Source: Micromonospora sp. C31 (GTDB lineage Bacteria; Actinomycetota; Actinomycetes; Mycobacteriales; Micromonosporaceae). From it: a stretch of DNA of 64,000 bases. A program made the translations under genes and the position numbers. The number at the start of each line of letters is the position of its first letter. The stretch's first letter is position 1. This document shows, piece by piece, positions 48,428 through 56,323 of the stretch. The notes beneath the pieces are model-generated. The model was not told where the DNA came from, did no database searches, and was given only the letters and a program-made list of their open reading frames with translations. Where the stretch lies: contig NZ_JAGPXN010000003.1 in NCBI RefSeq assembly GCF_018070575.1, positions 186,001 through 250,000 of the forward strand. Direction: 5' to 3'.

Positions 48428-49057
48428 TCACATGCCCAGGTCGGTGCCCCGCAGCCGGTCGGCCAGCGCCGCCGGCCCGTCGATCTGCATCCGGGACACC
48501 CGCTGCCGGCCGCTGAGGAACAGGGCCAGCTCGCCCGGCGCACCGGCCACCCGTACGGAATCGCCGCCCCGGCCCACGTGCAGCTCGCCGTAGCCGGGAG
48601 CCTGGACGAGGACGTCGGCCGGGAACCGGCGCAGCGCCAGCCGGGCCAGCCCGGCGCACCGCTTCCACAGCGCCGCGTTCAGCCCTGCCGCCAGGTCGCG
48701 TGGGAGCCAGTCGGGGCGGGCGCGGCGCACGTCCTCGTGGTGGATGAAGAACTCCAGCGTGTTGGCCAGCTCGTCGGTGACCGGGTTGCTGACCGGGCTC
48801 CACGCCGGCGGCCGGCGTACCTCGTCGAGAAGGCGCGGCCAGGCGCGCGCGGCGATGCGCAGGCGCACCCGCTCGGCGTGGCCGCGCAGCGGCGGAAGCA
48901 CGATGCCGCCGGCGGCGTCGGGCCGGCGTTCCCGGAGCACCAGGTGGGCGGCGAGGTCGCGGATGGTCCACCCGTCGTTGACCGTGGGCGCCTCCGGTCC
49001 CAGCGTCTGCATCAGGTCGGCGAGCGCCTCGCGCTCCGCTCGGGCGTACCGCGGCAT
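48428..49057 (-). CDS. DinB/mycothiol-dependent maleylpyruvate isomerase-like protein (TIGR03085 type)
   Basis: 209-residue metal-binding four-helix protein. N-terminal ERE ALADLMQTLGPEAPTVNDGWTIRDLAAHLVLRE contains the first His ligand, and NTLEFFIHHEDVRRARP holds the second His pair; the C-terminal half is SCP2/sterol-carrier-like (GDSVRVAGAPGELALFLSGR). The family is thought to act in mycothiol-linked thiol transfer; the substrate is unknown. TACGAT lies 7 nt before the ATG, suggesting leaderless transcription. Divergent from the ABC exporter. Confidence 0.88.
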   Translation of the reverse strand: MPRYARAEREALADLMQTLGPEAPTVNDGWTIRDLAAHLVLRERRPDAAGGIVLPPLRGHAERVRLRIAARAWPRLLDEVRRPPAWSPVSNPVTDELANTLEFFIHHEDVRRARPDWLPRDLAAGLNAALWKRCAGLARLALRRFPADVLVQAPGYGELHVGRGGDSVRVAGAPGELALFLSGRQRVSRMQIDGPAALADRLRGTDLGM

Positions 49058-49180
49058 GACACCGATCGTAGGCGCGGACGAGCCGATCGGCGCGCCGAGC
49101 GGGCCGGGGCCGTCGTGACGGTGGACATAGCGGTCCGGGGCGGCGGAGCCGGCCCCGAACGGTAAGGATGAGGAGGATAA

Positions 49181-51079
49181 TTGCGGCTTACGGCAGGGGA
49201 GAGCGTGGCGAGCAGGACAAGTCGGGACGTGCTGGTGCGAGGGCTGGCCGTCCTCGGGCGGGCGATCCGGGAGGAGCCGCGCATCTTCGCGGTCGCGGTG
49301 AGCAGCAGCGTGCTCTTCGGCGCCATGACGGTGGCCAGCGCCTTCGTGGTCGGTGCCGTGGTCGGCGACGTGGTGGTGCCCGCGATCGAGCGCGGCGCGG
49401 TCGGGGTCGGTGGGCTCGCCCTGGCCGCCGTCGCGCTGTTCGGCATCAGCGTGCTGCGGGTGGCCGGCATCTTCGGCCGCCGGCTCGGCGCGGGCTACAT
49501 GCAGTACCGCCTCCAGGCCGCCTACCGGCGCCGGGTCACCCGCCGCTACCTGGAGCTGCCGCTGGCCTGGCACCACCGCAACGCCACCGGCACGTTGCTG
49601 TCCAACGCCAACTCCGACGTCGAGGCCGCCTGGTACCCGATCGCCCCGCTGCCGTTCGCGGTCGGCACCCTGGTGATGCTGGTCGGCGCGGTGGCGTCGC
49701 TCTTCGTCACGGACTGGGCGCTGGCCCTGGTCGGCCTCGCGGTCTTCCCGGCGCTCTTCGCGCTCAACGTCGCCTACTCCCGCCGGATGGCCCCCCGGCA
49801 GGCCCGGGCCCAGCGGCTGCGCGCCGAGGTCAGCGGCATCGCGCACGAGAGCTTCGACGGCGCCCTGGTCGTCAAGACGATGGGCCGGGAGGCGCAGGAG
49901 ACCGACCGGTTCGCCGCCCGCGCGGGTGAGCTGCGCGACTCGCTGGTGGCGGTCGGGCGGCTGCGCGGCGTGTTCGACCCGCTGCTGGAGACCCTGCCCA
50001 GCCTCGGTACCCTCGCCGTGCTGGTGGTCGGCACGATCCGGCTGCGGCAGGGCGCGATCACCGTCGCCGAGCTGATCAGCGTCGCCTTCCTCTTCACGGT
50101 GCTGGCGTTCCCCGTGCGTGCCATCGGCTGGGTGCTGGCCGAGCTGCCGCGCAGCGTCGCCGGCTGGGACCGGGTCAGCCGGGTGCTCGACGCCACCGGC
50201 AGGATGCCGTACGGCGACACGACGCTCGACGTGTCGGAGCCCCGGCCGGCGAGCCTCACGTTCACCGGCGTGCGTTTCGGCTACGAGCCGGCCGAGGCGC
50301 ACCTGCCCGGCACGGAGGTGCTCGGCGAGGTCTCCTTCACCGTGCCGGCCGGGAAGACCGTCGCCCTGGTCGGGCCGACCGGCTCCGGCAAGTCGACGAT
50401 CGCCGCGCTCGCCGTGCGGCTGGTCGATCCCCTGGCCGGCACCGTGTGCCTGGATTCGGTCGACGTCCGCCGGCTCACCGCCGCCTCGCTGACGGGCACG
50501 GCCGCGCTGGTCGCCCAGGTGCCGTTCGTCTTCGACGACACGGTGCGCGCCAACGTCGCCCTGGACCGGGCGGGCATCGGCGACGACGACGTCTGGGCCG
50601 CGCTGCGGCTGGCCGAGGCGGACGGCTTCGTCGCGGCCCTGCCCGACGGCCTCGACACGATGGTCGGCGAGCGGGGCACCTCGCTCTCCGGCGGTCAGCG
50701 GCAGCGGCTCACCCTGGCCCGCGCGCTCGCCGGTCGGCCACGCCTGCTGGTCCTCGACGACGCGACCAGTGCGGTCGACCCCCGGGTCGAGGCGGCCATC
50801 CTGGCCGGGCTGCGCTCGTCGGCGGCCGGGGCACCGGCCGCGTCGATCCTGGTGGTCGCCTACCGGCGGGCCACCATCGCGCTGGCAGACGAGGTGGTCT
50901 ACCTGGAACAGGGCCGGGTGCTCGCCCGCGGCCGGCACACCGAGCTGCTGGCCACGGTGCCGGGCTACGCCGACCTGGTCACCGCCTACGAGCAGGCCGA
51001 GGTCGACCCCGCCAAGGACGAGACGTACGACGAGGTTGCCCCGGTGACGTCGGGCCTGAAGATCGAGGTGGACCGGTGA
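49181..51079 (+). CDS. Heterodimeric ABC exporter subunit with degenerate catalytic site
   Basis: 632-residue fused membrane-ATPase subunit. Six membrane helices occupy about residues 25-330. The ATPase domain has Walker A GPTGSGKST, canonical signature LSGGQRQRLTLARAL, but Walker B ends LLVLDDATSAVD (catalytic Glu is Asp) and the H-loop His is Tyr (VVAYRRAT). Its own site is thus catalytically impaired, while its signature serves the partner's site. TTG 49181 is used because AGGAGG is 4 nt upstream; GTG 49205 is the alternative. The stop overlaps relay cassette C1. Confidence 0.9.
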   Translation: MRLTAGESVASRTSRDVLVRGLAVLGRAIREEPRIFAVAVSSSVLFGAMTVASAFVVGAVVGDVVVPAIERGAVGVGGLALAAVALFGISVLRVAGIFGRRLGAGYMQYRLQAAYRRRVTRRYLELPLAWHHRNATGTLLSNANSDVEAAWYPIAPLPFAVGTLVMLVGAVASLFVTDWALALVGLAVFPALFALNVAYSRRMAPRQARAQRLRAEVSGIAHESFDGALVVKTMGREAQETDRFAARAGELRDSLVAVGRLRGVFDPLLETLPSLGTLAVLVVGTIRLRQGAITVAELISVAFLFTVLAFPVRAIGWVLAELPRSVAGWDRVSRVLDATGRMPYGDTTLDVSEPRPASLTFTGVRFGYEPAEAHLPGTEVLGEVSFTVPAGKTVALVGPTGSGKSTIAALAVRLVDPLAGTVCLDSVDVRRLTAASLTGTAALVAQVPFVFDDTVRANVALDRAGIGDDDVWAALRLAEADGFVAALPDGLDTMVGERGTSLSGGQRQRLTLARALAGRPRLLVLDDATSAVDPRVEAAILAGLRSSAAGAPAASILVVAYRRATIALADEVVYLEQGRVLARGRHTELLATVPGYADLVTAYEQAEVDPAKDETYDEVAPVTSGLKIEVDR

Positions 51080-51138
51080 GCGCGAGGAGTGCAGCGCAGC
51101 GGAGCCCCGCAGTCGCGAACGAAGGGTGGCTGCGGTGA
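51076..51138 (+). repeat. Relay cassette copy C1 (between the two ABC exporter genes)
   Basis: Core 51076-51126 (GTGAGCGCGAGGAGTGCAGC ... ACGAAGGG) plus an 8-nt spacer. GTG 51076 overlaps the first exporter stop (GTGA); the 20-codon frame ends at TGA 51136-51138, overlapping the start of copy C2. By eye about 45 of 51 core bases match copy B1, 14 kb away. Confidence 0.8.
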
Positions 51139-51197
51139 GCGCGAGGAGTGCAGCGCAGCGGAGCCCCGCAGTCGCGAACGAAGGGCGGGCCCGGTGA
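51135..51197 (+). repeat. Relay cassette copy C2 (before the second ABC exporter gene)
   Basis: Core 51135-51185 is identical to C1; period 59 bp. The 20-codon frame from GTG 51135 ends at TGA 51195-51197, overlapping the start GTG 51194 of the next ABC gene. GAAGGG at the core end lies 8 nt before that start. Identical tandem copies imply recent duplication or gene conversion. Confidence 0.8.
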
Positions 51198-53008
51198 CCA
51201 CCACCACCGACACGGCACGGAAGACCGCGACCGTCGAGACGGCCGAGGCACCTGAGCCACCCGAGACGACCTGGCAGACGATGCGCCGCGGTCTGGCGCT
51301 CTCCCCGGAGCTGCGGGTCGGCCTGGCCGGCACGCTCGGCCTGGCCCTGGTCTACATGGTCGGCCGGGCGGCCGTGCCGGTGGCGGTGCAGCAGGGCATC
51401 GACAACGGCATCGTCGACGGCCTGGACCTGGGCGTCATCTGGACGGTGGTCGCCGTCACCGCCGCGGTGCTGGTGGTGACCACGCTCTGCGGGTACCTGA
51501 TGATGCGCCGGCTCTTCACGGTCAGCGAGACCGCGTTGGCCAACGTGCGGATCCGGGCGTTCCGGCACGTGCACGACCTGTCCATGCTGCACCAGCAGTC
51601 GGAGCGGCGCGGTTCGCTGGTCTCCCGGGTGACCAGCGACGTCGACCAGATCACCCAGTTCCTCCAGTGGGGCGGCGTGATCCTGGTGATCAATCTCGGT
51701 CAGCTGGCGGTCACCACGCTGGTCATGTTCGCGTACTCCTGGCAGCTGACCCTGGTGGTCTTCGCCGCCTTCCTGCCCGCCGTGTTCGTGATCCGGCGGC
51801 TCCAGCGCCGCCTCGCCGGGGCGTACGGGGTGGTCCGGCAGCGCACGGGGGCGCTGCTCGGCGCGATCGGGGAGAGCGTGGTCGGTGCGCCGGTGATCAG
51901 GGCGTACGGGATCTCCGGCCGGACGGCCCGCCGGCTGGACGAGGCGATCGACGGCCAGCGCCGGGCCCAGCAGCGGGCGATCAGGATCAGCGTCATGGGC
52001 AGCTCGGTCGGCGAGCTGGCCGCCGGGCTGGCGTTGGCCGGCGTGGTGGTGCTCGGGGTGACCCTCGGCGCCGACCGCACCCTGAGCATCGGCGAGGTGA
52101 CCGCCTTCCTCTTCCTGGTCACGCTCTTCATCCAGCCGGTGCAGATCGCCACCGAGGTGCTCAACGAGGCGCAGAACGCCATCGCGGGCTGGCGTCGGGT
52201 GTTGGACGTGCTGGACGTCGAGCCCGACGTCGCCGATCCGGGCGAGCAGGGGCGCGAACTGCCGGCCGGCCCGCTGGACATCCGCTTCGCGGGGGTGCGT
52301 TTCGCGTATCCGGGGGGTCCGCCCGTGCTGCACGACGTCAGCCTGGAGATTCCGGCGAAGAGCCGGGTGGCGGTGGTGGGGGAGACCGGCAGCGGCAAGA
52401 CCACCTTCGCCAAGCTGCTCACCCGCCTGATGGATCCGACCGCAGGCCAGGTGCTGCTCTCCGGTGTGCCGCTGGAGCGGGTCCGGTTCGCCTCGCTGCG
52501 GTCGCGGGTGGTGATGGTGCCGCAGGACGGCTTCCTCTTCGACGCCACGGTGGCGGAGAACGTCCGCTTCGCCCGCCCGGAGCTGACCGACGAGCAGCTC
52601 GCGGCGGCCTTCACCGAGCTGGGGCTGGCCGACTGGCTGGACGCGCTCCCGTCGGGTCTGCACACCTGCGTGGGGGAGCGCGGCGAGGCGCTGAGCGTGG
52701 GGGAGCGGCAGCTTGTCGCGCTGGCCCGCGCGTACGTCGCCGACCCGGATCTGCTGGTGCTGGACGAGGCGACCAGCGCGGTCGACCCGGCCACGGAGGT
52801 GCGGCTGCAACGCACCCTGGACGCGGTGACCCGGGGGCGCACCACCCTCGCGATCGCGCACCGGCTCTCCACGGCGCAGGCCGCCGACGAGGTGATCGTG
52901 GTGGACCGGGGCCGGATCGTGCAGCGCGGTCCGCACGACGAGCTGGTCCGCGACCCGGAGTCGGTCTACGGCCTGCTCTACGCCTCCTGGCTGGAGCAGA
53001 CCCGCTGA
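51194..53008 (+). CDS. Heterodimeric ABC exporter subunit with catalytic site
   Basis: 604-residue fused membrane-ATPase partner of the previous gene. Six helices run from about residue 45 to 330. ATPase motifs: Walker A GETGSGKTT, degenerate signature LSVGERQLVALARAY (G and Q of LSGGQ changed), complete Walker B LLVLDEATSAVD and H-loop IAHRLST. Paired with the first subunit's good signature this makes one consensus and one degenerate ATP site, as in TM287/288- or BmrCD-type exporters. Substrate unknown; multidrug or lipid export is plausible. Confidence 0.92.
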   Translation: MTTTTDTARKTATVETAEAPEPPETTWQTMRRGLALSPELRVGLAGTLGLALVYMVGRAAVPVAVQQGIDNGIVDGLDLGVIWTVVAVTAAVLVVTTLCGYLMMRRLFTVSETALANVRIRAFRHVHDLSMLHQQSERRGSLVSRVTSDVDQITQFLQWGGVILVINLGQLAVTTLVMFAYSWQLTLVVFAAFLPAVFVIRRLQRRLAGAYGVVRQRTGALLGAIGESVVGAPVIRAYGISGRTARRLDEAIDGQRRAQQRAIRISVMGSSVGELAAGLALAGVVVLGVTLGADRTLSIGEVTAFLFLVTLFIQPVQIATEVLNEAQNAIAGWRRVLDVLDVEPDVADPGEQGRELPAGPLDIRFAGVRFAYPGGPPVLHDVSLEIPAKSRVAVVGETGSGKTTFAKLLTRLMDPTAGQVLLSGVPLERVRFASLRSRVVMVPQDGFLFDATVAENVRFARPELTDEQLAAAFTELGLADWLDALPSGLHTCVGERGEALSVGERQLVALARAYVADPDLLVLDEATSAVDPATEVRLQRTLDAVTRGRTTLAIAHRLSTAQAADEVIVVDRGRIVQRGPHDELVRDPESVYGLLYASWLEQTR

Positions 53009-53074
53009 GCGGACGAGTCGCGCAGCAACGTCATCCGCAGTTCCGGCACGCTGGACGTCACCGTTCCGGTGCTC

Positions 53075-53104
53075 TAGTCTCCGAGTTAGGTAAGGCTAAC
53101 CTAC
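53075..53104 (+). promoter_or_regulatory. Promoter -10 and DtxR/IdeR-type iron box
   Basis: TAGTCT (53075-53080) is a good -10 with TGGACG 17 nt upstream. The following 19 bases 53086-53104 (TTAGGTAAGGCTAACCTAC) match the DtxR/IdeR consensus TTAGGTTAGGCTAACCTAA at 17 of 19 positions. Iron-loaded regulator would cover the transcription start, so the downstream gene should be induced by iron limitation. Confidence 0.85.
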
Positions 53105-53117
53105 GAAGGAGCGGTTC

Positions 53118-53876
53118 ATGCGGCCCAGCCCGGCAGAGATCGTCCGTACCCTCGTCGCGGGCCGGCTGCCCGGCATCGCCCACGTCGCGCACCGGCCCGG
53201 CCCGCATCAGGTCCGGCACGTGACCGACCCGGACGGTCGGGTGCTGCTGCTGGTGCCGGTGGTCAGCGACCTCGCCGCCGCGCTGCGTCCCGCCGCCGGC
53301 GAAGCCGCGGTCGCGCTCGTGCTGGACGTGCTGGACCTGCCGCCCGCCGCCGGTGCGCCGAGCCTCGGCCGGGCCTGGGTCTCCGGCTGGGCGGCCCGCC
53401 TGGCGGGGGACGAGGAGCGCCGCGCCGCGCTGGACTTCGCCGACGTCGAGCCGGCCGGTGACCTGCTCGACGTCGGCACCCGGTTCCGGCTGCACCGCTT
53501 CGAGGTGGTCGAGGCCCGCTGGGAACGCGGCGACACCGTCCGCCGCGTCGACCCGGAGGCGTACGCCGAGGCGGAGCCCGACCCGCTGCACGCGGTCGAG
53601 GCAGAGCTGCTGGCCGACCTCGCCGGCCACCACGCCGCCGAGGTGGCCGGCTACCTGGGCCGCCAGCTCGGCCTCGCCGACGACGCCCCCGACGCCGCGC
53701 CCCGGGTGGTCCGGATCGACCGGTACGGCCTGCTGGTCACCCACGGCCGGCCCGGCGCCCGGCGGCGCGTCCGGTTGGCGTTCCCCCGTCCGCTGGACTG
53801 CCGGGCGGAGCTGACCCGGCTGCTGCACCCACTGGTCGGCCGGCACGCCTCGCCCCGGCACGCCGACCACGCCTGA
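53118..53876 (+). CDS. DUF2470-domain protein, iron-regulated
   Basis: 252 residues. The N-terminal part resembles a split-barrel/HugZ-like half (VAHRPGPHQVRHVTDPDGRVLLLVPV), and the C-terminal part is DUF2470-like (HAVEAELLADLAGHHAAEVAGYLGRQLGLADDAPRVVRIDRYGLLV). Such domains accompany haem-degrading or haem-binding proteins. A near-perfect iron box just upstream supports a role in iron or haem supply. GAAGGAG precedes the ATG. Whether it degrades haem itself is unknown. Confidence 0.85.
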   Translation: MRPSPAEIVRTLVAGRLPGIAHVAHRPGPHQVRHVTDPDGRVLLLVPVVSDLAAALRPAAGEAAVALVLDVLDLPPAAGAPSLGRAWVSGWAARLAGDEERRAALDFADVEPAGDLLDVGTRFRLHRFEVVEARWERGDTVRRVDPEAYAEAEPDPLHAVEAELLADLAGHHAAEVAGYLGRQLGLADDAPDAAPRVVRIDRYGLLVTHGRPGARRRVRLAFPRPLDCRAELTRLLHPLVGRHASPRHADHA

Positions 53877-53904
53877 CCGGCGGGCACCGGCCACGGCCGC
53901 CCGG

Positions 53905-54513
53905 TCAGCCGGCGAAGACCTCGGCGAGGTCGCCCGTCAGGTAGCGCTGCACCGTGGGCCCGACCGCCGTGACGAGCGTCTCCGGGGCGGCCGAGGCGAC
54001 CGGCTCCAGCCGGACCACGTACCGCATCACGGCCAGCCCGATCATCTGGCTGGCCACCAGGGAGCCGCGCAGCGGCAGCTCGGCCGGATCGACGTCGAGC
54101 TGGTCGAGGACCCTGCGCAGCACCTGGGTGACCAGGAACTCGCGCAGCAGCCGGGCGGTCCACTCGTTGCTCACCGCCGAGCGCAGCAGGGCCACCCCGG
54201 CGGTGCCGGCCGGGGAGTCCCAGACGCCGAGGAAGGTGCGTACCAACCGCTCCCCGAGACCCGCCCGGTCGCCCGCCAGCACGCTCGGCAGCAGCTCGGC
54301 GGGGTCGACCGGCGCGTGCATCGCGGCCAGGAAGAGGCGGTCCTTGCTGCCGAAGTAGTGGTGCACCAGCGCCGGGTCGACCTGCGCGGCGGCGGCGACG
54401 GCCCGGATCGAGGCCCCGTCGAAGCCCCGCTCGGCGAAGGCGGCGCGGGCCGCGTCGAGGATGGCCTGCCGGGTGTCCGGGTTCCCGGGGCGTCGTCCGG
54501 TCCGCCGCGCCAT
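53905..54513 (-). CDS. TetR-family transcriptional regulator
   Basis: 202 residues. The N-terminal TetR helix-turn-helix is at about residues 12-58 (TRQAILDAARAAFAERGFDGASIRAVAAAAQVDPALVHHYFGSKDRLF). The ligand-binding C-terminal domain (from about 80) includes the TetR_C ELLPSVLAGDRAGLGERLVRTFLGVWD pattern common in regulators of efflux pumps. It is the last gene of an ABC-2 ATPase-permease-regulator set on the same strand and probably represses it. Confidence 0.9.
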   Translation of the reverse strand: MARRTGRRPGNPDTRQAILDAARAAFAERGFDGASIRAVAAAAQVDPALVHHYFGSKDRLFLAAMHAPVDPAELLPSVLAGDRAGLGERLVRTFLGVWDSPAGTAGVALLRSAVSNEWTARLLREFLVTQVLRRVLDQLDVDPAELPLRGSLVASQMIGLAVMRYVVRLEPVASAAPETLVTAVGPTVQRYLTGDLAEVFAG

Positions 54514-54626
54514 CGCCACCCTTCGCTTGATTGTCGGTTCCGCCGTCGGACCGGCTTGGCCGTCGGTGCGCCAGCCGGCGGGGTGCCGCGCGGCACCGGG
54601 GCCGTCCTGCCGGCCGGGCCGGCGGC

Positions 54627-55382
54627 TCAGCCGCTGCGCCGCCGGAGGGTGGCCGCGGCGAGCACCAGTGCCAGCGCCGCCGCGCCGGCGACCACCGCCA
54701 CGTCCCGCCACATCGTGCCGCTCGGCTCGGCGTGGGCGCCGACCTCCTGGAGCGCCTCGACGGCGTACGACAGGGGCAGCACGTCGCTGACCGCCTGCAA
54801 CCAGCCGGCCATCTCGCCGCGCGGCACGAAGAGCCCGCAGAGCAGCAACTGAGGCACCACCACGACCGGCATGAACTGTACGGCCTGGAACTCGGTGCGC
54901 GCGAAGGCGCTGCAGAACAGCCCGAGCGCGACGGCGAGCAGAGCGTTCAACGAGGCGATCATGACCACCAGGCCGCTGTGGCCGGCGGTGTCCAGCCCGA
55001 GGAACCCGTACGCGACCACGGACGCGACGACCGCCTGGAGCACCGCGGCGAGCCCGAACGCGATGCCGTAGCCGAAGAGCAGGTCGAGCTTGCCCAGCGG
55101 CGTGGTGAGCAGCCGTTCGAGGGTGCCCGTGGTGCGCTCGCGCAGCATCGCGATGCTGGTCACCAGGAACATGACCACGAAGGGGAAGAAGCCGAGCATC
55201 ACCAGGGCGACGCGATCGAACGTCGACGGCTGTCCCGGCGGGGCGGGCTGGTCGACGTACATGGAGTGGACCAGGACGAGCAGCGCCGACGGGACCACCA
55301 GCAGCAGCGCCACGGTGCGCCGGTCGTGCCGCAGTTGGCGCAGGATGCGGCCGGTGGTGGCGGCCAGGATCCGGGGGTTCAC
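54627..55382 (-). CDS. ABC-2 type transporter permease
   Basis: 251-residue permease with six hydrophobic segments (about 20-40, 60-80, 105-130, 135-160, 168-188 and 225-245). The family motif region is MLRERTTGTLERLLTTPLGKLDLLFGY, and the conserved end is FVPRGEMAGWLQAVSDVLPLSYAVEALQEV. The GTG start overlaps the ATPase stop (GTGA). Typical of drug or antibiotic exporters of the DrrB/NodJ type; substrate unknown. Confidence 0.9.
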   Translation of the reverse strand: MNPRILAATTGRILRQLRHDRRTVALLLVVPSALLVLVHSMYVDQPAPPGQPSTFDRVALVMLGFFPFVVMFLVTSIAMLRERTTGTLERLLTTPLGKLDLLFGYGIAFGLAAVLQAVVASVVAYGFLGLDTAGHSGLVVMIASLNALLAVALGLFCSAFARTEFQAVQFMPVVVVPQLLLCGLFVPRGEMAGWLQAVSDVLPLSYAVEALQEVGAHAEPSGTMWRDVAVVAGAAALALVLAAATLRRRSG

Positions 55383-56107
55383 GACGCCTCCTGCCCGCCG
55401 GCGCCCGCCCTGATCAGCCGCAGGAACGCCTCGTCCAGATCGTGCGTGCCGGCGGCGGCGCGCACGGCGTCGGGGGTGTCGTCGGCGATCAGCCGCCCCT
55501 CGCGGATCAGCAGCAACCGGTCGCAGCGGGCCGCCTCGTCCATGACGTGGCTGGAGACCAGCAGCGTGGTGCCGGCTGCGGCCATGGCGTGGAACCGGGC
55601 CCACAGGTCGGCCCGCAGCACCGGGTCCTGACCGACGGTCGGCTCGTCGAGGACGAGCAGTTCCGGTTCGCCGACCAGGGCGCAGGCCAGCGACGCCCGG
55701 CTGCGCTGCCCGCCGGAGAGGGTGGCGGCCAGTTGGCCGGCGGCCGGTGCGAGCCCGACCTCGGCGACGGCCCGGTCGGCCTCGGCCCGGCCCCGGCCGT
55801 GCAGGGCGGCGAAGTAGCGCGCGTTCTCCCGCACCGTCAGGTCGGCGTAGACGCTGGGCGCCTGGGTGAGGTAGCCGACGCGGCGGCGCAACTCCGGCGA
55901 CCCGGCGGGGCGCCCCAGCACGGTCACCGAGCCGGCGCCGACCACCTGCACGCCGACCACCGCCCGCAGCAGTGTGGTCTTGCCGCTGCCGCTCGGGCCG
56001 AGCAGCCCGGTGACCGAACCGCGCGGCACGTCCGCGCGGATGCCGTGCAGCACCCGCCGCCCGCCCCGCTCGACGACCAGGTCGCGTACGGCTATCGCCT
56101 CGTCCAC
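55379..56107 (-). CDS. ABC transporter ATP-binding protein (DrrA-like)
   Basis: 242-residue ATPase. Walker A GPSGSGKTT near residue 37, Q-loop YLTQAPSVYADLTVREN, signature LSGGQRSRASLACAL, Walker B LLVLDEPTVGQD and H-loop VSSHVMDEA are all intact. GTG 56107 with GGGAGG 5 nt upstream is the best start; longer in-frame possibilities up to 56332 would cross the likely promoter. Partner of the downstream permease; regulated presumably by the TetR gene at the operon end. Confidence 0.92.
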   Translation of the reverse strand: MDEAIAVRDLVVERGGRRVLHGIRADVPRGSVTGLLGPSGSGKTTLLRAVVGVQVVGAGSVTVLGRPAGSPELRRRVGYLTQAPSVYADLTVRENARYFAALHGRGRAEADRAVAEVGLAPAAGQLAATLSGGQRSRASLACALVGEPELLVLDEPTVGQDPVLRADLWARFHAMAAAGTTLLVSSHVMDEAARCDRLLLIREGRLIADDTPDAVRAAAGTHDLDEAFLRLIRAGAGGQEAS

Positions 56108-56323
56108 CGGCGCCTCCCGGGAAAATTCATCATCCGTTGAACTCGACGCTAACGGAGACCCCGCCGGGCCGCAACGGTCGGCCCCGGTCCACCCGTGCGG
56201 ACCCCGGAGCGGCGGGGAGATCGGTCGGGCATTAGCCTTCGGACCGGACAGCGGGTCCGCCAACGGGCATCCGTCGCGGCAGCGGGCATTGCGCCCTGAT
56301 CGGACGTACGGCACGATGGCGCC

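Noticed and set aside
49168..49929. ATG 49168 with a nearby AGGAGG as an ABC exporter start
   Set aside because: It opens the wrong frame; the exporter frame is reached from TTG 49181 or GTG 49205.
48428..52936. A 1502-codon minus-strand open frame covering both ABC exporter genes
   Set aside because: Only its last 209 codons (the DinB-like protein) are real; the rest is antisense shadow in high-GC DNA with His/Gly/Asp/Arg-rich nonsense composition.
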